DNA of 64,000 nucleotides from contig NZ_CP080410.1 in assembly GCF_019448255.1 (NCBI RefSeq), positions 2,170,001 through 2,234,000 of the forward strand. Direction: 5' to 3'. Of this stretch, positions 42,158 to 53,749 are shown piece by piece (position 1 is the first letter of the stretch; the number at the start of each line of letters is the position of its first letter). Made by a program: the position numbers and the translations under genes. The notes under the pieces were generated by a model. It worked only from the letters and a program-made list of their open reading frames with translations. It had not been told where the DNA came from and made no database searches. The DNA comes from Qipengyuania flava. Lineage in GTDB: Bacteria; Pseudomonadota; Alphaproteobacteria; Sphingomonadales; Sphingomonadaceae.

Positions 42158-42500
42158 AGCCCCCCTCGCCCCGCCCCCGCGCAGCCGCCGAACCGCCGCC
42201 GACCGCGTGCGCGCCGCGCTCGCCGAGTTGCACGAGTACCGCGGACAGGTGCTCACCCACACGGAGAAAGCCTGGGCCAGCATCACCTTCGCCGGCACGC
42301 GCCACACGCTCGCGCTGCTTTTCGTCGGCGAGGAAGCAGTAGAGGCAGGCGAGCAATTCGTTGCCGCCCTGCCCGACCACGAATTCGCCATCCCCGGCCA
42401 GCTGGTCGCCGATGCAGGCGTGACCGAAGTCGAACACCGCCTGCTGCCGGAGCCGAGGCTGGTGGTGCAGTGCGAGCTGTTGCTGCTTGAGGAGGGGTGA
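42147..42500 (+). CDS. Uncharacterised protein, coupled to the HTH-like gene
   Basis: A 117-residue soluble protein (MSVEAPLAPPPRSRR...) of unknown function, with the distinctive block ITFAGTRHTLALLFVGEEAVEAGEQF (split at about 46-71) and PDHEFAIPGQLVADAGV. AGGAG nine bases before ATG 42147 marks the start. The 11-base overlap with the 41942 gene implies coupled translation. Similar gene pairs occur in other members of this order as far as I recall; no activity is known. Confidence 0.78.
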   Translation: MSVEAPLAPPPRSRRTAADRVRAALAELHEYRGQVLTHTEKAWASITFAGTRHTLALLFVGEEAVEAGEQFVAALPDHEFAIPGQLVADAGVTEVEHRLLPEPRLVVQCELLLLEEG

Positions 42501-42568
42501 ATCGATCTGTGCGGACGTCTGCTGAAGGCGCGCAGCAATCTACACGGGAGAGGCCTGGAATGGGTGGT

Positions 42569-42581
42569 TAGCGGACGTTCG
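42569..42581 (+). repeat. Left inverted repeat flanking the Ea22-like gene
   Basis: TAGCGGACGTTCG matches, in inverted orientation, the segment at 42950-42962 in 12 of 13 positions. It lies just beyond the 3' end of the gene at 42585-42902. Confidence 0.5.
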
Positions 42582-42584
42582 TCT

Positions 42585-42902
42585 TCAGCGCTCAAGACCT
42601 TGTTTCGCAAGCCTAATTAGATCTGGCAGTGCATTGCGAACCGCAGCGATTAGCTGAGCATTTTGCTCCCACTTTTCGTCGGCTGGGACGACATACGCTG
42701 GCGACTGGATAAGACAGGCTGCGACTATCTCTTGTCCCGGCCAAGAACCTGATCTCATGCTCTCGTTCTCACCCGTGTCAGGGCGTGTGGAAACCGCGAC
42801 AGCCCCCATGCAGAGCTCGTCGTCGAGCTGTCTTACGTGCCACGGCCCTGTCGTCGCAGCTTCTTCCAAAGCCTCGAGCGCTTTCAAATCCTCAATTGTC
42901 AT
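42585..42902 (-). CDS. Ea22/Ead-like phage-type protein
   Basis: A 105-residue protein with the layout of phage Ea22-like products: an N-terminal ALEEAATTGPWHVRQ block and a C-terminal NAQLIAAVRNALPDLIRLAKQ block. These small proteins are common in prophages and have no settled function. Base composition is visibly lower in GC than all neighbours and the codon use differs, so recent transfer is likely. The start is ATG 42902; TTG 42905 precedes it. Inverted 13-base repeats bracket it. Confidence 0.75.
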   Translation of the reverse strand: MTIEDLKALEALEEAATTGPWHVRQLDDELCMGAVAVSTRPDTGENESMRSGSWPGQEIVAACLIQSPAYVVPADEKWEQNAQLIAAVRNALPDLIRLAKQGLER

Positions 42903-42949
42903 CAAATCAGACTAGGGTCCTGATTTGAGTCCGCAAGCGGATCGTTTGC

Positions 42950-42962
42950 CGACCGTCCGCTA
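42950..42962 (-). repeat. Right inverted repeat flanking the Ea22-like gene
   Basis: CGACCGTCCGCTA is the reverse complement of TAGCGGACGGTCG, one base different from the left copy at 42569-42581. The pair spans about 394 bases and encloses the low-GC gene. Confidence 0.5.
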
Positions 42963-42992
42963 TTCGGCTGACGACACGCGGCCCCACCCCGA

Positions 42993-44426
<1,434 letters not shown>

Positions 44427-44450
44427 GGTGTCTCCTTCACCCCTTCAATC

Positions 44451-46106
<1,656 letters not shown>

Positions 46107-46219
46107 GTGTCGCAAATCTCCCCCTCTGACCTGTCCTTGTCGGGACAGGCTTCCATTCGCGACCATGGCGCGTGCGGTTACACGTCGCGCAGGCGGCCTA
46201 TCAGACGGGAGGGGGCGAG

Positions 46220-47158
46220 TCAGTAGCCGAGGTCGAGATCGAGCCGCGGCTCGACCGGCTCACCCTTTTGCCAGCGTTCGAGATTCTCGACGAAGCGATC
46301 GGCGGAGCGCTGGAACATCTTGGTCTGCGCCCGGCCCGACAGGTGCATGGTGACCTGCGCGTCCTCAAGATCCCACAGCGGGTGGTCTTCGGGCAGCGGT
46401 TCGGGATCGGTCACGTCGAGCAGCGCAGCCTCGATGGACTTCTGCTTGAGGGCATCGACCAGTGCATCCTGATCCACCACATCGCCGCGCGCGATGTTCA
46501 CCAGCACGCCGTTGGGCCGCATCGCCGCAAGCTCGGATGCGCCGATCATGCCCTTCGTCTCCTCGGTCGAGGGGACGGCAAGCACGACCCAGTCGAATTC
46601 GCCAAGCCGGCCGCGCCATTCGCCGGGCTTCAGCGCATCATCGGCACCCGAACGGCGTACGGGGACGACCTTCATGTCGAACGCTTCGAGCCGCGTCTTC
46701 ACCAGCTGGCCGATTGCGCCAAGGCCGAGCAGCAGCACCCGCTCGCCCGAAAGTTCGCGCTTGCCCGGGCTGTCGAGCAGCCATTCGTGCCGCTCCTGCG
46801 CGCGCACGACCTCGCGGTAGCCCTTGGCGTGGGCGAGCATCAGCATCACGACGTATTCGGCGATGGTGATGGCGTTGATCCCGACCCCGTTGGTCACGAC
46901 AACCCCGCGCTGCTTCAAGACGTCGAGAGGCATGAAATCGAGGCCGGCGTAGATCGAGTTCATCCATTTGAGGTTGGTCGCGGCGTGCGCGATCTCGACC
47001 ATCGGTTCCTTTTCGTTGAGGTCGAACCAGCCGATTTCCGCCTCCGGCGCAAACTCCAGAGCCTGTTCCTTGCTGGCGAACCATAGCGGCTCGACCCAAT
47101 CGGGCAGGCGCGGTTCGACGAGCGGGCGGATCAGGGCGGACAGGACGGCTTTTGTCAT
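46220..47158 (-). CDS. D-2-hydroxyacid dehydrogenase
   Basis: A 312-residue NAD(P)-dependent dehydrogenase of the D-isomer 2-hydroxyacid family, reducing 2-oxoacids such as glyoxylate or hydroxypyruvate. The Rossmann loop is LLGLGAIGQLV, the catalytic arginine lies in NIARGDVVD, the glutamate in DVTDPEPLPEDHPLW, and the usual catalytic histidine position reads MHLSGRAQT, with histidine retained. ATG 47158 overlaps the upstream membrane gene stop (ATGA). Upstream open frame to 47521 is a shadow. Confidence 0.9.
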   Translation of the reverse strand: MTKAVLSALIRPLVEPRLPDWVEPLWFASKEQALEFAPEAEIGWFDLNEKEPMVEIAHAATNLKWMNSIYAGLDFMPLDVLKQRGVVVTNGVGINAITIAEYVVMLMLAHAKGYREVVRAQERHEWLLDSPGKRELSGERVLLLGLGAIGQLVKTRLEAFDMKVVPVRRSGADDALKPGEWRGRLGEFDWVVLAVPSTEETKGMIGASELAAMRPNGVLVNIARGDVVDQDALVDALKQKSIEAALLDVTDPEPLPEDHPLWDLEDAQVTMHLSGRAQTKMFQRSADRFVENLERWQKGEPVEPRLDLDLGY

Positions 47159-47517
47159 GGCGTGGGACGAAAGGCGAAAAATGCCGCCAGTGCAAGCACC
47201 GGCAACCCGGCGAGGTCCACAATCGCAATCCGGCGAAGCGAAGGCGGCGCGCCATTGGCGAAGTAGAGGAGTAGGAAAGAACCCATGCTGATTGCCGTGA
47301 CAATGACGGCAAGCCGTCGTCCTTCTGGCACGAACGCCGCCCATAAACACGCCGCGAATACTGCCAGGAATAGCGCGGCCCTGTGTTGCAAGAGGAGAAA
47401 CAGCGGGTCGTTTGCCGCGATACCGTAGAGCGTCGTAAGCATCCCCGGACGAAAGAGCGCCAAGGCGGGCAGAGCGTGGACTGCTGCGAGTACGAGCCAA
47501 GAGATAGGTTGCAACAT
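47155..47517 (-). CDS. Small four-helix membrane protein
   Basis: A 120-residue membrane protein with about four helices (6-22, 41-61, 68-86, 97-116). No family can be named with confidence. It overlaps the D-2-hydroxyacid dehydrogenase start by four bases and is probably the first gene of that transcript. An LRRIAIVDLAGLPVLALAAF C-terminal helix closes the protein. Confidence 0.72.
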   Translation of the reverse strand: MLQPISWLVLAAVHALPALALFRPGMLTTLYGIAANDPLFLLLQHRAALFLAVFAACLWAAFVPEGRRLAVIVTAISMGSFLLLYFANGAPPSLRRIAIVDLAGLPVLALAAFFAFRPTP

Positions 47518-47567
47518 GCAACCCTTGTAGACCTCACCGGTCCCGGGTCAAGCGCGGATACCGCCCG

Positions 47568-48026
47568 CTACCCTTGGTATGTGTCCAGCATCGGCGGGCG
47601 ATGGAGGCATGTGCCGAAATCGAAAGGGCGCAGGGTAAGGGGCGGCACGCTTGTCGCGACCGCGTGCCGCATGTTCATCAGGATGATGTCCCCTTCGGGC
47701 AGCACGCGCGAGGCGATGGCGGCGAGCGGCGAGCGGCCGCTTTCGAGCCAGTCGGCAACCCAGGCGCGGATCGGCGCCTCGTCTGCCCCGCTATCGGGAA
47801 TGCGCTCGGGCACCGCATCGATTTCGGTCCAGCCGAGCACGAAGTCCGTGGGCCGCTTGGCCGGCTCCTCCGGCAGGTAGCGCAGGGCCACCAGCACGGC
47901 GAGACCGGCTTCCGAGGTGAAATGTTCGACCGGATGGCCGGGAGGGGAATAGCGCGCCCCGTGACGCTCGGCACCGGCCCCGTCGAGCTTGGCATAGGGC
48001 CCGCGGGTCAGTCGCCAGAGCCGCAT
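47568..48026 (-). CDS. RES-domain protein, toxin-like NAD+ phosphorylase family
   Basis: A 152-residue protein with a RES-domain layout: an N-terminal MRLWRLTRGPYAKLDGAGAE, the ARYSPPGHPVEHFTSEAGLAVLVAL block (split at 25-48) matching the GGRWNPPGxPvvYlaes region, and LPEGDIILMNMRH near the end. RES toxins degrade or modify NAD+ and normally sit beside a Xre/DUF2384 antitoxin. Here the neighbour, overlapping by one base (TGATG), is a DUF559-like gene. The active-site glutamate of the ALLE motif reads valine (V46), so activity is doubtful. Confidence 0.75.
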   Translation of the reverse strand: MRLWRLTRGPYAKLDGAGAERHGARYSPPGHPVEHFTSEAGLAVLVALRYLPEEPAKRPTDFVLGWTEIDAVPERIPDSGADEAPIRAWVADWLESGRSPLAAIASRVLPEGDIILMNMRHAVATSVPPLTLRPFDFGTCLHRPPMLDTYQG

Positions 48027-48343
48027 CAGCGCCCGCTGGAAAAGCGTTCCTTGCGGCGGCTGGCGATGTCGAGGATCGCTTCGGCCACTTCGCTGGCGTT
48101 GCGCAGTACGTGGCTGGGCGGCACCTGCATGATGTCAACCTTGTGCTGTTCCTGCCAGCGCTCGCGCGCGCCGTCGGCCTTGGGCTTGAAGGGATCGTCG
48201 TCCACTTCGATCGCGAGATGCGCGTCCTCGCAGTAGAACGGCAGGACAAATTCCTCCGCCGGATGGTCGCGCACGAACATCAGCCCTTGCGGTGCATCCT
48301 TGAGGTGCTGCCAGAGCAGCGTCTGGGGATCGGCCTTGCTCAT
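48026..48343 (-). CDS. DUF559-like protein (nuclease-fold relative)
   Basis: A 105-residue soluble protein with a DUF559/Vsr-like core: FYCEDAHLAIEVDDDPF (the catalytic-region IEVD), an R/E-rich helix with ARERWQEQHKVDIMQVPPSHVLRNASEVAEAILDI. DUF559 proteins are PD-(D/E)XK-type, so DNA cleavage or binding is a family inference. ATG 48343 overlaps the cysS stop (ATGA), and the stop overlaps the RES gene start, so cysS, this gene and the RES gene form one coupled string. Confidence 0.72.
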   Translation of the reverse strand: MSKADPQTLLWQHLKDAPQGLMFVRDHPAEEFVLPFYCEDAHLAIEVDDDPFKPKADGARERWQEQHKVDIMQVPPSHVLRNASEVAEAILDIASRRKERFSSGR

Positions 48344-49902
48344 AGCTTCCATTCCCATCCAAGCGGGTCGCCGTCCATCGCTTCGACGCCGTTTTCCGCA
48401 AGCCTGTCGCGCAGGGCGTCCGAGGTGGCGAAATCCTTCGCCGCCCGGGCTTCCTTGCGCTGGACGAGGATGGCTTCGATTTCATCCTCGCTGATCGCCG
48501 CGCCCGTGGGGCGGATGCGCAGGTCGGTGCGGGTGAGCGCGAAGAGGTCGAGGCCGAGGACCCGGTCCATGTCCTCGATCACGGCGCGCTTTACCCCGCC
48601 ATCCACCTTCTTGACCGCCAGCGCCTCTTCCAAGGCCACCAGTGCAACCGCGGTGTTGAGATCGTCCGAAACGGCGGAAGCGAACTTCTCGCGCATGGGC
48701 GCGAACTTTGGGTGAGAGAGATCGCCGGGGTCCGCGTCCTTCAAACGCTCGACCTGCATCACGATCCGCTTCAGCCGTGTCAGCGCCGCGGTCAGGCCGT
48801 CCCAGGAAAACTCCAGCTCGCTGCGGTAGTGTGCTTGCAGGCACATCAGGCGGTAGGCGAGCGGGTGGTAGCCCTTGTCGACCAGCAGTTGCAGCCGCAG
48901 GAACTCGCCCGCGCTTTTCGACATCTTCCCCGATCGTTCGACGAGGAAGTTGTTGTGCATCCAGATCTTCGCGCCCGAATTGGCCGCGTCCGACAGCCCG
49001 CCCGAGCAGCAATAGGCCTGGTTCTGGGCGATCTCGTTCGGATGGTGGATTTCGCGGTGGTCGATGCCGCCGGTGTGAATGTCGAAGGGAAAGCCCAGCA
49101 GCTTTTCGCCCATGACCGAGCATTCGAGGTGCCAGCCCGGCGCGCCCTTGCCCCAGGGGCTATCCCATTCCATCTGCCGCGTCTCGCCAGCCGGGGTCTT
49201 GCGCCAGATGGCGAAATCGGCCGCGTTGCGCTTGCCCTCGACCGTGTCGATGCGCCCAAACTCCGCTTCTGCTTTCGCGTCCTCTTCGATCTCCCGCTCG
49301 ATAACCTTTCGTTCGCCCGAGCTTCTTGCAGCCTCAAGCTGCACATCGAGGATTTCCTTTCCATCCACCGCCTCGGAGACAAGATAGGCCCGTCTTTCTC
49401 CAGCAAGGCGGCCGTAATCGGCGACGGTCGAGACGTCGAAATAAAGCCCGCTGTCGAGCTCGTAGCAGTGTTCGGGGGCGATCTTGGTGCCCCAGGCGAT
49501 CATCGCCTCGACATATTCGGTGGCGCGCGGGTGCTGCTTGGGCTGGACGTTCAGCCGCCCAAGGTCACGCTCGAAATCGTCCTGGTAGAAGCGCGCGATG
49601 TCCCATGCGGACTTGCCCTCCTTTGCCGCCATGCGCTCCATCTTGTCCTCGCCCTCGTCCGCATCGGAGGTGAGGTGGCCGACATCGGTGATGTTGACGA
49701 CGTGAGTGAGCGTGTAGCCCTTCCACTGCAGCGTGCGGCCCAGCGTGTCGGCAAACACATAGGCGCGCATGTTGCCGATGTGCTGGTAATTGTAGACCGT
49801 CGGTCCGCAGGAATAGACGCGCGCCTCGCCCTCGTGGACGGGGGTGAACGTCTCGATCTCGCGGGTGAGCGAGTTGAACAGCTTGAGCGGCGCGTCGGTC
49901 AT
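48340..49902 (-). CDS. cysS: Cysteinyl-tRNA synthetase
   Basis: A 520-residue class I synthetase that loads cysteine onto tRNA-Cys. It has the HIGH-type motif HIGN (YNYQHIGNMRA, near residue 41) with zinc-binding CGPTVYNYQ before it, and the KMSKS motif exactly as KMSKS (RSGKMSKSAGEF). The C-terminal DALR-like part contains LNTAVALVALEEALAVKK. A charged insertion around 180-220 (KEILDVQLEAARSSGERK) extends it above the common length of about 460. ATG 49902 is chosen over an upstream TTG. Confidence 0.95.
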   Translation of the reverse strand: MTDAPLKLFNSLTREIETFTPVHEGEARVYSCGPTVYNYQHIGNMRAYVFADTLGRTLQWKGYTLTHVVNITDVGHLTSDADEGEDKMERMAAKEGKSAWDIARFYQDDFERDLGRLNVQPKQHPRATEYVEAMIAWGTKIAPEHCYELDSGLYFDVSTVADYGRLAGERRAYLVSEAVDGKEILDVQLEAARSSGERKVIEREIEEDAKAEAEFGRIDTVEGKRNAADFAIWRKTPAGETRQMEWDSPWGKGAPGWHLECSVMGEKLLGFPFDIHTGGIDHREIHHPNEIAQNQAYCCSGGLSDAANSGAKIWMHNNFLVERSGKMSKSAGEFLRLQLLVDKGYHPLAYRLMCLQAHYRSELEFSWDGLTAALTRLKRIVMQVERLKDADPGDLSHPKFAPMREKFASAVSDDLNTAVALVALEEALAVKKVDGGVKRAVIEDMDRVLGLDLFALTRTDLRIRPTGAAISEDEIEAILVQRKEARAAKDFATSDALRDRLAENGVEAMDGDPLGWEWKL

Positions 49903-49928
49903 GCGCAGGCCATTACGAGCGCTGCGAC

Positions 49929-50603
49929 CTACTGCCAACCCTCCCAGCGCACGCTCTCGTCGATCGGGGCGCGCGCGACGGGGAAATTGTTCACCGGCGC
50001 GTCCTCGTCGCGGTGGCCGATGGCGATTCCGCAGAAGAAGGTGTGGTCTTCGGGGATATCGACCATTTCACGGATCTGCGGCGAATAGACCGCCCAGGCT
50101 TCCTGGTAGCAGCAGTCGAGCCCTTCTTCGCGCAACAAGAGCCCGATGGTCTGCATCCACATGCCGATATCGCTCCACTGCGGCGGGCCCATGTATTTGG
50201 GCGTATGGACAAGCATCAGCACCGGCGCCCCGAAGGCGCGGAAGTTGTTGGCGAACCACATCAGCCGCTTGCCCTTCTCCTCACGGGAGATTTCGAGCGC
50301 GCCATACATGTCCTCGCCCACCCCGCGGCGGCGCTGTTCATAGGCGCCGTCGAGCTCGGGCGGGTAGACATGATACTCGGGCGCAAAGGCCTCGCGTCCC
50401 TTGGGCAGGTCCTGCGCGACGCGGTCGAACAGCTTCTGCATCGGATCGCCGGTGAGGACGATGCCGTGCCAGGGCTGCGTATTGCCGCCCGATGGGCTGC
50501 GCTGCGCCTTTTCGAGGATGCGGGTAAGCACCTCGCGCTCGACCGGTTGGTCGGTAAAGGCGCGCACGGAACGGCGGCTGGCTACGGCTTCGGATACGTT
50601 CAT
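49929..50603 (-). CDS. Nitroreductase family FMN enzyme
   Basis: A 224-residue flavin oxidoreductase. The FMN-binding N-terminus is VASRRSVRAFTDQPVEREVL, followed by RSPSGGNTQPWHGIVL and, near the end, DIPEDHTFFCGIAIGHRDEDAPVNNFP. It belongs to the nitroreductase/PnbA-like group; the natural substrate is unknown. ATG 50603 has GGGAG six bases upstream, and an ATG at 50615 lies in the upstream gene. It is two bases after the GNAT gene. Confidence 0.9.
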   Translation of the reverse strand: MNVSEAVASRRSVRAFTDQPVEREVLTRILEKAQRSPSGGNTQPWHGIVLTGDPMQKLFDRVAQDLPKGREAFAPEYHVYPPELDGAYEQRRRGVGEDMYGALEISREEKGKRLMWFANNFRAFGAPVLMLVHTPKYMGPPQWSDIGMWMQTIGLLLREEGLDCCYQEAWAVYSPQIREMVDIPEDHTFFCGIAIGHRDEDAPVNNFPVARAPIDESVRWEGWQ

Positions 50604-50605
50604 TG

Positions 50606-51031
50606 TCACTCCCATTCGAACACGGTCGCGCCGCGTTCCTCCATGTCTCCAAGCGATCGGTAGAAGGCGATTGCCTGCGCGTCATCTCCTTCGGCCGCGA
50701 GCCATATCGGCCACAGGCCATGCGCTTTCCCGTAGCCCTGCACCGTGCGCATCAGGCGCGTGGCGATCCCGCGCCGACGAAAACCGTCACGCGTCTCGAG
50801 TTCGTTGACGAACAGGTGCGGCAGCTTGTCCGGGTGCAGCACTGAGGTCGCGCTTACGAAACCCACCGGTTGCCCATCGAGAATCGCGAACCACAGGTAA
50901 TCGCGGTCGCTGGCGAGGAAAGCGCGCGTCTGGTCGGCGATGGGCGGATTGTCGAAGAGGCCTTGCGCCTGCGTTACGAGCGCGTGATCGTCGGGGCCGA
51001 GCAAGCGGATCTCAAGGGCCCCGTCCGACAA
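50606..51031 (-). CDS. GNAT family N-acetyltransferase
   Basis: A 141-residue acetyltransferase with the acetyl-CoA loop RDGFRRRGIATRLM (R-R-x-x-I/G-A type) and the C-terminal IAFYRSLGDMEERGATVFEW typical of AAC(3)-I/RimI-like small GNATs. The acceptor is unknown. I start at TTG 51031, where GGAG lies nine bases upstream and the cobT stop is five bases away; no ATG fits. It is transcribed with cobT upstream and the nitroreductase downstream. Confidence 0.82.
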   Translation of the reverse strand: MSDGALEIRLLGPDDHALVTQAQGLFDNPPIADQTRAFLASDRDYLWFAILDGQPVGFVSATSVLHPDKLPHLFVNELETRDGFRRRGIATRLMRTVQGYGKAHGLWPIWLAAEGDDAQAIAFYRSLGDMEERGATVFEWE

Positions 51032-51035
51032 GCGA

Positions 51036-52856
51036 TCACTCCACCTCGAACAGATCAGCAAGCTGCTCGATAATCGTCCCACCGAGCTGCTCGACATCCA
51101 TGATCGTCACCGAGCGCTTGTAGTAGCGGGTCACATCGTGGCCGATGCCGATGGCGGCGAGCTGGACGGGTGACTGCTTTTCGATCCAGTCGATCACCTT
51201 CCTCAGGTGCCCTTCGAGATAGCCCGCCTGGTTCACGCTCAGCGTGCTGTCGTCGACCGGCGCGCCGTCGGAAATCACCATCAGGATGCGGCGGTCTTCG
51301 GGGCGCGCGAGCAGCCGGTTGTGCGCCCACAGCAGCGCCTCGCCGTCGATGTTTTCCTTCAGCAGCCCTTCGCGCATCATCAGGCCGAGGTTGCGGCGCG
51401 CGCGGCGCCACGGCTCGTCGGCCTTCTTGTAGAGGATGTGGCGCAGATCGTTGAGGCGGCCGGGATGCGCGGGCCGCCCGTCGGACAGCCACATCTCACG
51501 GGCTTGTCCGCCCTTCCAGGCGCGGGTCGTGAAGCCGAGGATTTCGGTCTTCACCCCGCAACGCTCCAGCGTGCGCGCAAGGATATCGGCGCTGATCGCG
51601 GCAATGCTGATCGGCCGCCCGCGCATCGATCCCGAATTGTCGATCAGCAGGGTTACGACCGTGTCCTTGAACTCGGTGTCGCGCTCGATCTTGTAGGAGA
51701 GCGCATGGCCCGGGCTGACCACCACGCGGGTCAGCCGCGCGGCGTCCAGCAGGCCTTCTTCCTGGTCGAAATCCCAGCTGCGGTTCTGCTGCGCCATGAG
51801 GCGGCGTTGGAGGCGGTTCGCAAGCCGCGTCACCACGCCCTGCAGGCCGGCGAGCTGGCTGTCGAGATAGGCGCGCAGCCGGTCGAGCTCTTCGTTGTCG
51901 CACAGCTCGGGCGCTTCGACGACCTCGTCGAATTTCTCGGTATAGGGCTTGTAGTCGAAATTTTCGGGCAGCTCGGTCCAGGGGCGATTGGGGCGGACGG
52001 GCTGCATGCCCTCCTCGCCATCGTCGGACGGATCGCCGTCGGACATTTCCTGCTCGCCCTCGACGTCCTGGTCGGCATCGCCATCGGCCTCGCCGTCAGT
52101 GACTTCACTGCGCGCATCGGAGGACTGCGGTTCGGCCTCGCCCTGGTCTTCCTCGTCGCTGTCCTGCTCCTCGGGGGTTTCGCCTTCCTCGTCTTCGCCG
52201 TCCTCGGAATCGGTCGGCTCCGGATTCTCCGGCAGCGTGAGGTCGAGATCGCGCAATATGTCGAGCGTCAGGTCCTGGAAGGCGCGCTGGTCGTCGAGCG
52301 CTTCGGCAAGGCTCTCCATGTCGGTGCCGATCTTCGACAGGATATCTTCGCGCACCAGGTCGACGCCGGCCTTTGCCCGCTCTGGCACCGCTTCGCCAGT
52401 CAGCGCCTCGCGCAGCATCAGCGAAAGCGCGGTCGGCAGCGGTACTTCGCTTGCTTCCTCCGCGCGCACGATGGCGTCCGAGGCTGTGCGCAGGTTCACC
52501 GCGGAATTGAGATTGTCGCGAATGCCGGCAAAGCGCGTCGATCCGATCGCTTCGTAGCGGACCTGCTCGATCGCATCGTAGCAGGCGCGCGCAATCGGTT
52601 CGGGCGGCGCACCCTTGGAATGCAGCCCTTCGTTATGGTGGCGCAGCTTGAGCGCAAAGCTGTCGGCAAATCCGCGCGCCTCGGTCGCCTGCTCGCGCGG
52701 CAGGTTGCGGCCCGGCAGCGGCACGCGGAAGTTCTTGCCCGCCTGCGCCGGGGCATCGGCGCTCCACGCGACCTCCACTTCCGGTTCGTGAGCAAGGGCG
52801 CGCGCGGCGCCGGTCAGCGCCTGCTTGAAGCTATCGAGGGGTGTCCGGTCTGCCAC
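51036..52856 (-). CDS. cobT: CobT, cobaltochelatase subunit
   Basis: A 606-residue subunit of the ATP-dependent aerobic cobalt chelatase CobNST, which inserts Co2+ into hydrogenobyrinic acid diamide in cobalamin synthesis. The N-terminal half is CobT-specific; a long acidic linker (about 215-280, rich in Asp/Glu) leads to a von Willebrand A domain with the MIDAS motif DNSGSM and a C-terminal metal-adjacent MDVEQLGG. The start is GTG 52856. Neither CobS nor CobN is in the window, so the partners must be elsewhere. Confidence 0.93.
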   Translation of the reverse strand: MADRTPLDSFKQALTGAARALAHEPEVEVAWSADAPAQAGKNFRVPLPGRNLPREQATEARGFADSFALKLRHHNEGLHSKGAPPEPIARACYDAIEQVRYEAIGSTRFAGIRDNLNSAVNLRTASDAIVRAEEASEVPLPTALSLMLREALTGEAVPERAKAGVDLVREDILSKIGTDMESLAEALDDQRAFQDLTLDILRDLDLTLPENPEPTDSEDGEDEEGETPEEQDSDEEDQGEAEPQSSDARSEVTDGEADGDADQDVEGEQEMSDGDPSDDGEEGMQPVRPNRPWTELPENFDYKPYTEKFDEVVEAPELCDNEELDRLRAYLDSQLAGLQGVVTRLANRLQRRLMAQQNRSWDFDQEEGLLDAARLTRVVVSPGHALSYKIERDTEFKDTVVTLLIDNSGSMRGRPISIAAISADILARTLERCGVKTEILGFTTRAWKGGQAREMWLSDGRPAHPGRLNDLRHILYKKADEPWRRARRNLGLMMREGLLKENIDGEALLWAHNRLLARPEDRRILMVISDGAPVDDSTLSVNQAGYLEGHLRKVIDWIEKQSPVQLAAIGIGHDVTRYYKRSVTIMDVEQLGGTIIEQLADLFEVE

Positions 52857-52866
52857 GCGTACCTAA

Positions 52867-53526
52867 TTAGGACGTCGGAATGCTCTGACCAGTCTTTTCC
52901 CAGTCCGCGATGAAACCTTCCAGCCCCTTGTCGGTCAGGATGTGCTTGAACAGGCCTTTGATCACGGCCGGCGGCATGGTCGCCACATCGGCGCCAATGC
53001 GCGCGCTCTGCAGCACGTGGACGGGGTTGCGGATCGAAGCGGCGAGGATCTCGGTTTCGAAGCCGTAATTGTTGTAGATCAGGCGGATATCGCCGATCAG
53101 TTCCATGCCGTCGAAGCCGTTGTCGTCGTGACGGCCGATGAAGGGCGAAACAAAGGTCGCCCCCGCCTTGGCGGCGAGCAGCGCCTGGTTGGCGGAAAAG
53201 CACAGCGTGACATTCACCATCGTGCCGTCGCTGGTCAGCTTCTTGCAGGTCTTGAGGCCGTCGATCGTCAGCGGAACCTTGATGCAGACATTGTCCGCGA
53301 TCTTCCGCAGCGTTTCGGCTTCCTTCATCATCGTTTCATGGTCGAGCGCGACAACTTCGGCGCTGACGGGGCCATCGGTCAGGCCGCAGATTTCCTTGGT
53401 CACTTCCATGAAGTCGCGGCCCGACTTGGCGATCAGCGACGGGTTGGTGGTGACGCCGTCGAGGAGGCCCGTGTCGGCCATTTCCTTGATGTCGGCGATG
53501 TCGGCGGTGTCGACGAAGAATTTCAT
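52867..53526 (-). CDS. Transaldolase / fructose-6-phosphate aldolase (TalC/FSA type)
   Basis: A 219-residue class I aldolase of the small transaldolase group. It begins [20 protein letters not shown] and has [13 protein letters not shown]; the Schiff-base lysine is in VCIKVPLT (about residue 85). Such proteins act as transaldolase in the pentose phosphate pathway or as fructose-6-phosphate aldolase; the sequence alone does not settle which. ATG 53526 opens the fold exactly, whereas the frame extends far upstream as a shadow. It is 11 bases upstream of cobT. Confidence 0.92.
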   Translation of the reverse strand: MKFFVDTADIADIKEMADTGLLDGVTTNPSLIAKSGRDFMEVTKEICGLTDGPVSAEVVALDHETMMKEAETLRKIADNVCIKVPLTIDGLKTCKKLTSDGTMVNVTLCFSANQALLAAKAGATFVSPFIGRHDDNGFDGMELIGDIRLIYNNYGFETEILAASIRNPVHVLQSARIGADVATMPPAVIKGLFKHILTDKGLEGFIADWEKTGQSIPTS

Positions 53527-53705
53527 GGGCTGCGGACTCCGAAGAAAGAAACGGGCGGCGCGATTCGCCGCGATTGCACCCCCGCATAGCAGGCTCGTTC
53601 CGCAGGAACAGACCGGCGCAGGCGCTGTGGACACGATCTGCGCTTTGTCGAAGGCAATGCGCCGTTCGTGCTGTGAGCGCTGGCTATCGCGGCGCGGAAC
53701 GGTAT

Positions 53706-53717
53706 CTACAGCTGTAG
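53706..53717. promoter_or_regulatory. Perfect 12-base dyad upstream of the hydrolase homologue
   Basis: CTACAGCTGTAG is fully self-complementary and ends 32 bases before the ATG at 53750, inside a 223-base divergent gap that otherwise shows nothing clear. It could be an operator, but a 12-base dyad can also arise by chance. Confidence 0.35.
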
Positions 53718-53749
53718 TCAAATTTACACCGGGATGGAGGGACACCCCG

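Noticed and set aside
51207-52913. A 568-residue plus-strand frame opposite cobT
   Set aside because: Its hydrophobic middle is the antisense of the acidic cobT linker, not a real membrane domain.
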